NCBI RefSeq assembly: GCF_000143415.4
Contig: NW_003314274.1
Span: 1-62,000 of the forward strand
Length of the DNA stretch: 62,000 nt
Direction of reading: 5' to 3'
Source: Selaginella moellendorffii
Taxonomy: Eukaryota > Streptophyta > Lycopodiopsida > Selaginellales > Selaginellaceae
Each line of letters starts with the position of its first letter. The first letter of the stretch is position 1. A program made the translations under genes and the position numbers. This document shows, piece by piece, positions 43,901 to 54,729 of this stretch. Below the pieces are notes generated by a model. The model saw nothing but the letters and a program-made list of their open reading frames with translations. It had not been told where the DNA came from and searched no databases.

Positions 43901-44820
43901 CTACAAATCATTGTTATCTTCAACCTCACAATCTTTGACATTGTCTCCATCTTCCTCTTCCTCTCCTGACTCAAGTTTGTCTTTTGAATGAGGAATTGTT
44001 TTTAGTACTTTGTAGTTCACAAACTTGTCATAATTATAGTCATTTTTGTAGGTTAACAACTTGCTATTACAAGCCATGAAAACCAAATCTACTGTTTTGT
44101 CCACAATAAGTCTATTCCTTTTCTTTGAAGACATATGCTCAAAAGTTTTGAATAATCTCTCTACAAAGGATGACAAGCATGCCTGATTTTGAACTTGAAT
44201 GGCCAACTTTTGAAGAGCTGGAATTTCATAACTATAATCTCCCACCAACATATAGCTCCCTTCTTAGTGTGATCAACCTTACCATCAATCAAGTTGAAAA
44301 TGCCTCCTATCCTCCTATAAATTTAAAGCTCACCCTATATCACATCCCTCTCATTGGATGTAAACATGGCCAATATATAAGCATTCTAATCCTTCATGAC
44401 TTCTTTGTTGACATGTTTTTCATGCTTTTGAAACTCAAGGTCTAGCATATATGCCATTGAGTGTATAAATGAGTGATACTTATACCACCAGTTAAACATG
44501 ATTTGATGAAGTTCCCTATACTTGCCATAATCTGACTATCCTTTCTCTAAATTTGCATCCAACCTATTCATACACTCATATATTTTTCCAATCATAGGTA
44601 TATCATCGTCCACAAGATGAAGTAGCAACATAACATCCTCACCCACTTGTCTGTGTATATGGTTACACTTGTTTGCTCCCATTGCTTCCTTATGGATGCC
44701 ATCTTAACATCAATGAATCTTTTCTCTTTCAACAAAAACTTCTCCCAAAGATCATCATATTTTGGTGGTGCATAATGCAAACAATGCCTAGCAACTTCTT
44801 GGATCATGTTGAGGAAGTAA
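43901..44820 (-). pseudogene. hAT transposase relic
   Basis: Two ends of one transposase are visible on the minus strand. Near 44592-44807 HCLHYAPPKYDDLWEKFLL and SIRKQWEQTSVTIYTDKW match the N-terminal part before the DUF659 catalytic core. Near 43901-44251 IPALQKLAIQVQNQACLSSF, VERLFKTFEHMSSKKRNRL and DLVFMACNSKLL match the C-terminal hAT dimerisation domain. The middle is largely lost or frame-shifted, and terminal inverted repeats were not identified. The copy cannot move by itself. Confidence 0.75.
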
Positions 44821-44949
44821 GAGGACTAAACCTTCACAAATGGAATCATTGTTCATTCTAGAAAAATTGCCATATCAACTTGGGGATTTTGATATTTATT
44901 GGATTAGTTTCAATCTGAATATAAGTTATTTCCTTATTTCATGCACTCA

Positions 44950-45157
44950 CTATATATATACATATATGTATATATGTATATGTATGTATATATGTATATA
45001 TGTATATATATGTATGTATGTATGTATGTATATATGTATATATGTATATATGTATGTATGTATGTATGTATATATGTATGTATGTATGTATGTATATGTA
45101 TATATATATGTATGTATGTATATATATGTATATATGTATGTATGTATATATGTATAG
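44950..45157. repeat. TATG/TATA microsatellite
   Basis: About 200 bp of mixed TATG and TATA tetranucleotides. The open frames read from it (Tyr-Met-Cys-Ile or His-Ile-Tyr strings) are artefacts. Confidence 0.95.
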
Positions 45158-47335
45158 TGAGATCAAGGTGTACATCTACAATGCTATATAAGCATAGTGG
45201 GATTTTAATAGCCATTAAATTAGTTTCAATTTAAACCACTCACTCTTATATATAAACTAGGGTTTTTGGGTAAATTGAATATGCATATTCTATTTCTATA
45301 TTTTATGCACTCTGGTGAAAGTGAGTGGCAATTTTGATTATCCTTAAGGACTTCCTAGATTTATGTTTTTTATTTAGATTTAACTTTTGCATTATTTAGA
45401 TCTCTCTTGTTCCTATAAATTTTTCATTTTTTTGTTTTTGCTTTTTCAATTTTCTTTTTGTTCATTTACAATGTACTTTTTCTTTAACTCTAGAGCTATA
45501 TGTTATATCTGACTAATCAAACTTAATTGATAGTGATGTTTATGGCACATGTTGCAACTCCTCCTATTCTTGCAAAACAATAAATAGAATGATATTAAAC
45601 AACTTAAATTAAAAACTTGGAACTTCAAAATGCCATCATTGTGTTCTATTATCACTTGAACTCATATGAACAATTGAGATATAGAGAAGTTTTGCATGTA
45701 TGTTTGAAGAATCTTGAGCAATGAGGTTTTTATCAAACAGCCTAAGCTCAACTCTCCAAACCCTAAAAACTTTAAATAACATGAGTGAGGATCATGTTTG
45801 TGGAAAGAGTCCCAGCTTTGAGGAAAAGTCATGAATGCAAAAGCCCCAAACTTGATCCATGTCCTAAACTTTAATCTCCTAGATCTCACTCTTGAGCTAT
45901 TGATCACAAAATTAGAGTCTCATTAACTGATAAAATTGAACCCAAGACCTAAGGAGAATATTCACCAACAAATTAATGGAAATGTATATGCCAATAATTT
46001 ATCTAATTGCAGTCCAGAGAGAGGCTTGGTGGTCAGGAAAATGTTTGTCAATGTTTGCACAGCCAATCAATGTGCGCACACTCAAAGAATGCCACTGGTT
46101 ATGAGAGGGAGGACCACATCATGACAGCTGTAGAAGTAAAATTCCATTACGTGGCCATGCCAGAAGATTTTGAAAACTCATTGCACATACAAGCTGTGAC
46201 TGAAAGCTAAATCACACACATAGTTTGATCCTCAAGTCATATCTGGTAAAATTAAAAGTAGAAGACTAAGCCATCTCAGCAAAAAAAGTGACGTCATTCA
46301 ATGTATAGTGGACCTAAACATTCCTCTGTGCAATTTCCACTGTTGTGTTACACTAGATAGCCAATCCCTGCCAAAAGATCTTTCTCTGTGATGCTTGGTT
46401 TCAACACCCAATCTGCTTTAGAATTGAGATCAGGTGCCATGAAACAGTAGCTACAATGTGACAAAAACTTCCATTAGTTTTTGCTGGAGAAAAGTACTTG
46501 CTCCCTCTAGTATTCTAACAGCTGCAATGAAAATGGTGTGAGCTCTTGCCGTCGGCTTGCACTTGCAAGGCCAAAAGTCCATTAGAGAAGAGTGAGAGAG
46601 GAGGAAAATATATCACATGTGTTCATGGATGTGTCAAGTGCACATAACACACGGATCACACACACAAGCATTCACTGTAAGTTTCACGAATTTGAGGCAA
46701 ACTTTGAGATGTTTGGGACAGAATCTGCTCAAGAACTTAGCAGCAGCAACGTTTATGAGCAGATAGTCGTGGGCGAGTTTGAGAGGGAGCTTCTTGAGCT
46801 TCTCAGGATGAACGTAGAAAAGAGGAAAGAGGGAGAGTGAGAGAAAACAGTCAGGAGAGAGAGAAGAAAAAAAGCAACTACACATAATAAGGGCTCAATG
46901 ACAAAGTCGTGGGCATTTGGATTTCAAGTGAAGTTAATTGTGTGGCAAGACGCAAGCATCTAGGAAATCACGTTGAAAAGAAGTTCCAACTTGCCTCAGT
47001 GCTGCCCTGGATTCCAAGGTAAGGAGGTGCACTCTTTTATTGATTTTAGATTTAAGGTTGTTCCTAAAAGAATCTAAAGACATTGCTAAAGGTTTTCTTC
47101 ATTATTTAAAAAGGTGTGCGCATTGCCCATTAGCTAGGCAGATTACTAATCCCACATATATAACAATATATATTAAGACATGCTAGGCCAATCACCTACA
47201 ACATTTATATATGAAACGCATTATGTTGATTTGTTACGTGTACAATAAATTCCTTTGCAAGAAGAAATTTTTTGAATGGAATTACCACCTGGGAAGCAAA
47301 TTAGATTGGCTAGTCCGTGAGCCTATAGCAATACC
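45158..47335. other. Intergenic region, no gene recognised
   Basis: Apart from the dispersed repeat at 45198-45315, nothing is assignable. A frame at 46592-46840 (82 residues, plus strand) is short and matches no family known to me. Confidence 0.45.
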
Positions 47336-48517
47336 TTATGCCAGAGGATCCAGCAAACCACGACGTTGTAGTTTTGTACAAGTGGGACAGTACCACTTGG
47401 CCTTAAATCTCGTCTCGGAGCTCAAGCCAACGCACTGATAATGGAACCATTCCCCTCCTGTGCACTGAAAGAAAACCAGCAATTCTAAGTTATGATCGCG
47501 GGATCATGTCATCCGTAAGTTATGTCACGTTACGATCACAAGATCGAGGGATGGAAAACTTACGTTCTCGTTATCGCAAGCGATCATGTCCCCAAACGAA
47601 ACCTGCGAGGAAGAACACCAAACATATGGACAGGAAAAAACATGAAAACAATACCTGACCACAGATACAATACGTTTCTTCGTTGGGATCCACGGGTTGA
47701 TCCAAGTCGGGAGCTGGAAGGCTTCTCTTCCTGTAGTTGCCAGGAGGTGGCATGAGCTCGGTGTCCCGATCGCGTTCCCAGTCCTTGAGTTCTAGTCTCT
47801 TTCCTGGCGGGACAAAGAAGCTAGACTTCCTTTTCTCGTCGCGCAATGGCAGCATTGGAAGGATCGCAGGCTCGTCTGGTGATATCTTCCCCTCTATAAG
47901 AAAAGCAAAGCTTAAGAACAGAAAGAACAACGAAAAGGAGAAAAAATTTCTCATACCAAGCTTGAGATCCTCCGCGAACTGGTTTAAATCCTCGTCTAGT
48001 CTCTTCATCTGGCTATCGATCTGACCAAATCATGCTCGTAAGAGAGAACAAAACAGGGAATCTTAGCAGTAGAAGTTTGAAGCTACTTACTTACCAAGTC
48101 GTAAGCTTGCTGTGCTAGCAAAACTTTCTCCGTGCAAAGGCTCCGGATATTGTCGTGGTTTGCTTCGATCTCCTTCTTTAGCCTCTCGAATTCTTCCTGC
48201 TCTGGCGATGGCTTCTTGATCTGCTGCGTGGGAAGGAACAGGCAAGTCTTCGTGTCCTCGCGTGTTTGTAGCATCATATCTGTGAATCACGCATCATAAG
48301 CCGAGAACAAGAGCGATCAAGCACTTAACTGTGTGCTCGCACATCGAGCTCCGTCATTGTGGAGAGATGGCGCTGGACTTCGGCGTGGAGAGAGCTCGAA
48401 TCTGTGGATCCATCCAATGCCAATGCCGGCGATGAGCTCCGCTGCTATAGGCGATAGAGATTCCAACTTACATTCTAGATAATCGTCCACAAAGACGCCG
48501 GTTCTAGCGATCGCCAT
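47336..48517 (-). CDS. ING2: ING2-like PHD-finger chromatin protein
   Basis: Seven exons (48472-48517, 48330-48401, 48095-48279, 47957-48020, 47655-47893, 47564-47602, 47336-47464) give 257 residues, close to plant ING2. ING proteins read histone H3K4 methylation within histone acetyltransferase or deacetylase complexes. The N-terminus [19 protein letters not shown] matches plant ING2. The ING helix region has [20 protein letters not shown] and [15 protein letters not shown]. The C-terminal PHD finger has all Cys4-His-Cys3 ligands: [17 protein letters not shown] and WYCPTC. The ELMPPP linker is also conserved. It shares a 74-bp divergent promoter with CPP1. Confidence 0.93.
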
Positions 48518-48591
48518 AGCTGTCTCCTCTGTTTGAAGAGCCCTAAAAACTTGGCAGGGGTTTTATTTCGCATTTCTATTTCATAGGGCAA
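48518..48591. promoter_or_regulatory. 74-bp bidirectional spacer between ING2 and CPP1
   Basis: The two start codons (48517 minus, 48592 plus) are only 74 bp apart, so promoters and leaders overlap or extend into coding sequence. The AGGGCTCTTCAAAC stretch (read on the minus strand from 48548) and CCCTAAAAAC near 48541 recall telo-box-like motifs. No clear TATA box is seen on the plus side. Confidence 0.7.
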
Positions 48592-49954
48592 ATGGCGCTC
48601 TCGGCGCATTCTCTCCATGGCGCGGCGCTCGGCGCTCCATCCAGAATGCTCGAAGTTCGATCGAGAATCCATGCTCTTCCGAGGTAAACTTCCTCCTAGC
48701 CGTTGTTGTTCTCCCACATGTTCTTCCCGGATGGCCTTTAGCTCGATATATTTCAAAAGAACAAAGCTTTCGAGGCTTGCGACGTGCAATGCTGCCGATA
48801 TGTCTGCGGGATTAGGATCGGGCGCCGAGGAGAATCCTTACGAGGTACTTGGCTGCGATTGTGAAAAATCGCTCACAGTTTTCCTTCTTCCAGGTTCTTG
48901 GCGTAAATCCGCTCGAGAGTTTTGATAAGATCAAAGTGCTTTACTCGAGGAAGCACAAGGACGCTGAAAAAAGTGGCAATGAGGCTGCCGCTGCTCGAGT
49001 ACGTCCTGCCATTCTACTCTTTGCTTGATCTTCTTGCGTTCTTCGCGCAGTTGGAGAGAGCGTATGATAAGATTATGATGTCTCAACTCTCCAAGAGAAA
49101 GAAGGGATTGACGTTTGGAGCCGTCGAGGTATGTCGTTGTTTGTTCTTCTCGTTTAAAAATCCTTTCAAAAGGTCTCGAAGAACATCAAATATGCAGACA
49201 AGCAACCGCTACTTCCATGGGGTCCAAAGTATTCATCAGCCTTTCACTTGTTTCGGTGTGCTAGTCTAACGCAAATCATGAATTTGATAGAAAAGCTCGC
49301 TCCATCAAGAGAGATATCATGATCAACGTTGGCATTTCAGTAGCAATGGTGAGTTTGTGGCTGTATTTCCCAGTCTCTTTCAAAGTTTTGACATAAACTT
49401 GTTTGCGCAGTCTGTTTGGGTTGTGATATCAGAGGGTATGGCTGACTGGAAACCTTTGCAAGTGCTTATCTTTGGCTACGTCTTTCAGTTGTTCAATAAG
49501 CTCAAGCAGTACGAACCTCCTGATGTCACAGTCTATGTAAGTGATGGTTTTCGAGCTTTACTACTTCGCAAAATATCATAACCAAACACGAACAATCTGT
49601 TTCAGGATGAAGAGGATCACAACAAAAACGTTGCAAAGAGTGGAAAGAGACTCCTTCGCACGTTTGGACTTGTTTTCGGGTGCGTCACTGTTGCCTCATT
49701 GGTAAGCCATGTTTTTTCCTTCTTTCGTTTTTCGTTTCATGAACGTCGTACCACTGGATCATCAGGTGTTTACTGGTATTCTGAATGGCATCGAGATTAT
49801 AGGAGCTTCCATTCCTCGCGCCCTGTACAATAGCCAGGTAAGACTTCTTTCACAGTGGTTTCTTGAGAGATACTTTCCTCTTTTTGTCCAGGAAACATTC
49901 GTGACCATCGTCTCGGCTGTCCTTATGTTCTTCGTGGGATCATTCTACAGGTAG
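48592..49954 (+). CDS. CPP1: CPP1-like chloroplast J-like membrane chaperone
   Basis: Ten exons (48592-48683, 48760-48844, 48894-48998, 49051-49128, 49173-49228, 49291-49348, 49411-49536, 49606-49701, 49766-49837, 49892-49954) give 276 residues. The N-terminus MALSAHSLHGAALGAPS is a plastid transit peptide. NPYEVLGVNPLESFDKIKVL to ERAYDKIMMSQLSKRKKG is a J-like domain that lacks the HPD tripeptide, as in CHAPERONE-LIKE PROTEIN OF POR1 (CDF1). NIKYADKQPLLPWGPK leads to hydrophobic membrane segments (INVGISVAMSVWVVI, LQVLIFGYVFQLF, FGLVFGCVTVASL, TFVTIVSAVLMFFVGSF). CPP1 stabilises light-dependent protochlorophyllide oxidoreductase in plastids. Exon frames all join without conflict. Confidence 0.92.
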
Positions 49955-51259
49955 CATCTAGACAAAGACATGTTTGATTCTGCCGGTTTGAGTGATCGAT
50001 GATCGATGGTGGTGTTACTGCCAAAATCATTTTTGTGGAATGCCCAGCAAGGAAGAAAGTGTGCTCGCTTTGCCGAGAGTGCTTTGGTGAACTGGAGATT
50101 CCAATAGTGGGATAGAAATCGAAGCTTTGGTGTTTGGAGGAGCACCAAACAATGCGATATTCGTTCGCCTTTGGGCTGACATAAAGTGAGACGATCATTG
50201 TGAAGCCCCACTTACCATTTTTCTAGATAATCCTTTGTGTCGCATTTACCGTGAAGATCTAACGTCGACCAATGCGGTATAGATTAATTTCGTGGCCTTT
50301 CGAGGACGCTAGATGTGGTGGTCAAAGTGATAGAGATTCCATTCGGGAAGTCGATTCGCCCCACAAGAAGCTCGATTGCGATCAATTTACAAAGAAAAAC
50401 AAAGGTGGTGGTGGCACATTATAGATTCCCCCAAATATTCCAGCGCCATGATCATGGCCGCTCCCACTAACTCAAAGCACGCGCTTTTTGCCGCTCAAAC
50501 ACGAAAGAATGAGAACGATAAAAGAATCAAGAAAAAGAGGAAGGGTATCATGTTTAAAAGTTTTTAAGGGCTCGGCATTCTTTCTTCTCTGGCGTGGAAG
50601 AGAGAGCGCGCCTTGGCGCAGGCACGAAATATTTCGATCCGGACGGCACGTCGATCGCGATGCTGCGGCGGAGCTGATCGATCGATCCATTCCGGTAAGC
50701 GCGCTTGTCCAATCCCATCCGGTTTCGTCTCTTGATTTCATGTCCATCGACGCGATCGTTGCATTGCCCTGCCTTCCCTCGCGTCGTCTTGTTCTTCCGG
50801 TCGATCCACGGACGCAATGCTGCTTTCTTCTCTTCTTCCTCGAGCGTTACCCTAATTGTAGCTTTCGTTTCCCTCTTTTCGGTTGTTTTTGATTCCCTGA
50901 GTGAGGAATGCCGTGCCCGGATTTCTTGTCCGTGGCCGAGAGATGCATGACTTACGGAGTGGACATTCTTGGTACAAGATAGCTCCACTGATGGATCGTT
51001 TGCTCGTGTACGCCATTCTCTTTGGTACTACACACGGTAGTACAGCCAGCTTGTCTCTAGAGACTTTATGCACGAGCGCTTGTGCTTCCTGGTTTAATGC
51101 AGCGATTTCTTTTCTTTTCTTCTCTGCCAGAATTCTGAAACTTACAACAAAGAAGAGATAGAGTCTGATGCCACAAGTTTTCAAGTTCCTGCGTTCTAGA
51201 TATCTTCCACCCGGGTTTTATGATCGGCTCCAGCAGCAGTGTCTAGCTCCAGGCATGAT
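49955..51259 (+). other. Intergenic region and probable 5' leader of the copper ATPase
   Basis: No conserved protein seen. The later part (from about 50570) is GC-richer, with donor-like (GGTAAGC at 50694) and acceptor-like pyrimidine tracts, so a spliced 5' leader is likely. The first 600 bp look noncoding. Confidence 0.45.
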
Positions 51260-54200
51260 ATGGCAGTCCTGGAGGTCCGGAATTTGCAGAATGGGAACTG
51301 CTCGGCTTCTAGCAAGCAAAGCAAATCTAAGCTTCTGCTCATGTCTATGTTGCCTCGTTACCCTTCCATGCCGACTTATCCCCCCTCTCCACCTCGAAGG
51401 GACATCGATGCTTCAGAGGTTCGTGATGTTACATTCAAGGTGGAGGGTATGGAATGTGCTGCTTGTGCAGGCTCGATTGAAAAGGCAATCAAACGCCTTC
51501 CCGGGATAAAAAATGCAGCTGTTGCTGCTCTCCATGCAAGAGCACAGGTCATCTATCATCCGGCCTTCGTTGCTGTAAGTCTTGCTTGTTGATGTTTGAA
51601 CCGTGGCTGACAAAAGCTGTGCTTCTGCAGGAAGAAGCTATTCGTGAAGCTATCCAGGATGCTGGATTTCAGGCTTCGGTCATCGAAGACCATAGCCACC
51701 AGAATGAGAGCAACATTTGCCGGGTTCGCATCAAAGGCATGACGTGCACAGCATGCTCCACTTCTATCGAGTCTGCTCTTCGGAAGATGGCGGGGGTTAA
51801 GAGGGCCGTGGTTGCTCTTGCAACGGAAGAGTCCGAGATACACTACGATCCCAAAGTTGTGAGTCACGGGCTGCTGATGGCAGCCATTGACGACGCCGGG
51901 TTCGAAACAGAACTGATTAGCGCGGGAGAGGACAGGAACAGAGTTTACTTGCGTCTTCAAGGGGTTCACTCACAGGAAGCTCTGAAGGTTATCGAGATCT
52001 CTCTCATGGCTCTACCGGGCGTGAAGTCAGTTGAATTCAACGCCATTGAGGAGCGCTTGATGGTTTCATATGATCCCGACTTAACCGGTCCAAGGTGCTT
52101 CATCGAGGTGATCGAGCAGACCAGTCCGACTCCGAATCTATACAGAGCGTCTTTGTACATGAATCCGGGGGAAGGATGCCCGGACAGAGTCGAAGAAGTC
52201 AGACGGTACCAGAAGCTTTTCTTGTGGAGCAGTGTATTCAGCGTGCCGGTCTTTTTCCTCTCGATGGTCTTCATGTACATTCCAGTTATCAAAAAGTGGC
52301 TGGACATGAAGCTGGTGATGGTGCTGACTGTTGGAGAAGTTTTGAGGTGGGCATTATCAACGCCAGTCCAGTTCGTTATCGGCTGGAGGTTCTACGTCGG
52401 TGCTTACAAGGCTTTACAGCATGGATCAGCTAACATGGACGTTCTGGTCGCCATGGGGACAAACTCGGCTTACTTCTATTCGGTCTATACAGTCGTGCGT
52501 GCCGCGACTTGCCAACACTTTCGGGGGACAGATTTCTTCGAGACAAGTGCCATGCTTATTTCATTTATTCTACTCGGGAAGTACCTGGAGGTTCTCGCCA
52601 AAGGAAAGATGTCCGAGGCTATAGCGAAGCTCATGAACCTGGCACCTGATGTTGCTGTGCTGCTTTCGGTTGACAGCAATGGGAACGTCGTTTCGGAACG
52701 CGAAATCAGCACCCAGCTCATACAACGTAACGACATCATCAAAGTCGGGCCCGGTTCCAAAGTTCCTACAGATGGAGTGGTCGTGTGGGGACAGAGCCAC
52801 GTCAATGAAAGCATGATCACCGGTGAAGCTCGGCCTGTGACAAAACGTTTGGATGACAAACTTATAGGTGGCACTATGAACGAAAACGGTGCTCTACGGA
52901 TGCGTGCAACTCACGTCGGCTCGGAGACTGCACTTTCTCAGATTGTGAGGCTTGTCAAAGCTGCTCAGATGGCGAAAGCGCCAGTGCAGAAATTCGCCGA
53001 CAAAATCTCTCAGTTCTTTGTTCCGATGGTAAGTATTTGATTTTCCTATCTTACTCGCGCTTACCTTAACTCTGCCTTTGCAGGTGGTAGTAACAGCTTT
53101 CTCGACTTGGATGGTATGGTATACCGCTGGCAGAGCTCGAACTTATCCAAGGTCTTGGATTCCGTCGTCCATGGACGAGTTTGAGCTGGCACTCCAGTTT
53201 GGAATATCGGTACTGGTGATTGCTTGCCCCTGTGCTCTGGGCTTAGCTACTCCTACTGCTGTTATGGTCGCCACTGGAAAAGGTGCAGCCCAAGGTGTTC
53301 TAATCAAAGGTGGCAATGCATTAGAGAGTGCACAGAAGGTGGTTATTCACAGACATTCTTTCTTCTTTCGAGGGAAAAACTGAAACCACAGGCTAGTAAT
53401 ACACATTGCTGGGTTTTCTTCTTTGTTGTTCCTCTTGCTTCTTCTTTTTCGTTTTCTTTTTCTCTCTGCACTTTGCTTGAAACTAAGACTAATACTTGTT
53501 TGTGATGCTTCAGGTGAAGTACATCGTCTTTGACAAGACCGGAACACTCACCAGCGGAGAGCCTGTCGTGGTTGGCACCAAGCTTTTCCAAAACGTGGCT
53601 CTCAAGGTCTTTTTTGATTTGGTAGCTTCCGCCGAGGTACTCTTATCATACTTTCTTATATCTCTCACGTATATATCTCGTTACAAAACAGGTGAACAGC
53701 GAGCATCCTCTTGCGAAAGCCATCATCGAGTACGCCAAGTCGCTGCAAGGCACGGGCTGCAAAGACCTCCTTTGGCTTCCAGAAGTGAAGGACTTCAAAT
53801 CCATTGCGGGACAAGGAGTAACGGGAGAAGTGTCCGGGAAGCGCATCTGCGTGGGAAACACGAGGTTGATGGCCGAAAACGGGATCATGGTCTCTCTAGA
53901 CGTAGCCGAGCAGCTCAAAGAGACCGAAGTCATGGCAAGAACAGGGGTCCTGGGAGCTATAGGCGGGGAAATCGTCGGACTCATCTCCATCGCGGATCCA
54001 GTAAAGCCAGAGGCAGCAGCAGTCATCTCCTACTTGAAGTCGATGGGAATCCACAGCTTGATGGTCACTGGCGACAACTGGGGGACAGCCAGAGCCATCG
54101 CTCGCGAGATTGGGATCGACAACGTGATCGCTGAAGCACAGCCCAGCGTCAAAGCCGAGAAGATCAAAGAGCTCCAGGTAAAAGTTCTTTGCATTTTTGG

Positions 54201-54619
54201 AGAAGAAACTCTGGATCTCTTGCTCGTTCCAGGCGACAGGGATGGCAGTAGCGATGGTGGGCGATGGTATCAACGATTCCCCGGCGCTGGTGGCCGCGGA
54301 CGTGGGCATGGCGATTGGAGCCGGGACCGACATCGCGGTGGAAGCGGCGGACATCGTTTTGATGAAGAACAACCTCGAGGACGTGGTGACCGCCATCGAT
54401 CTCTCGCGGAAGACTTTCACGAGGATCCGGCTGAATTACCTGTGGGCTCTCGGCTACAACGTCTTGGGGATTCCCATCGCCGCGGGAGTGCTCTTCCCGT
54501 GGACGGGGTTTCGCCTCCCTCCATGGATCGCCGGCGCTGCCATGGCCGCTTCCTCGGTCAGCGTCGTGTGCTCGTCGCTGCTACTCAAGAACTACAAGCG
54601 CCCAAGAAAGCTTGGCTGA
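51260..54619 (+). CDS. HMA5: HMA5-type Cu(+)-exporting P1B-ATPase
   Basis: Six exons (51260-51574, 51631-53028, 53084-53338, 53514-53636, 53692-54177, 54233-54619), all introns phase 0, give 987 residues. The pump moves Cu(+) across membranes using ATP. The first metal domain has GMECAAC (63-69), the second GMTCTAC (141-147), and a third ferredoxin-like domain lacks CxxC, as in plant HMA5. Core motifs: [14 protein letters not shown] (619-621) in the metal-binding helix, FDKTGTLT (Asp663 is phosphorylated), [10 protein letters not shown] (HP loop), [12 protein letters not shown], then the Cu-type YN and MAASS residues in the last helices. The end [13 protein letters not shown] is HMA5-like. 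Vacuolar, ER or plasma-membrane location cannot be read directly. Confidence 0.95.
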
Positions 54620-54729
54620 CTTTAAAGAAATTTTTAAATTGCCGAATATTCTTATATACCTTTTTCTCTAGAATCTTTTATGCTTTGAATCATTCTTTGG
54701 GCAAATATTTCTAGGGTTCTTCGTCCACC

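Noticed and set aside
44840-45234. Several Tyr/Met/Cys/Ile-repeat frames on both strands
   Set aside because: They are products of the TATG/TATA microsatellite.
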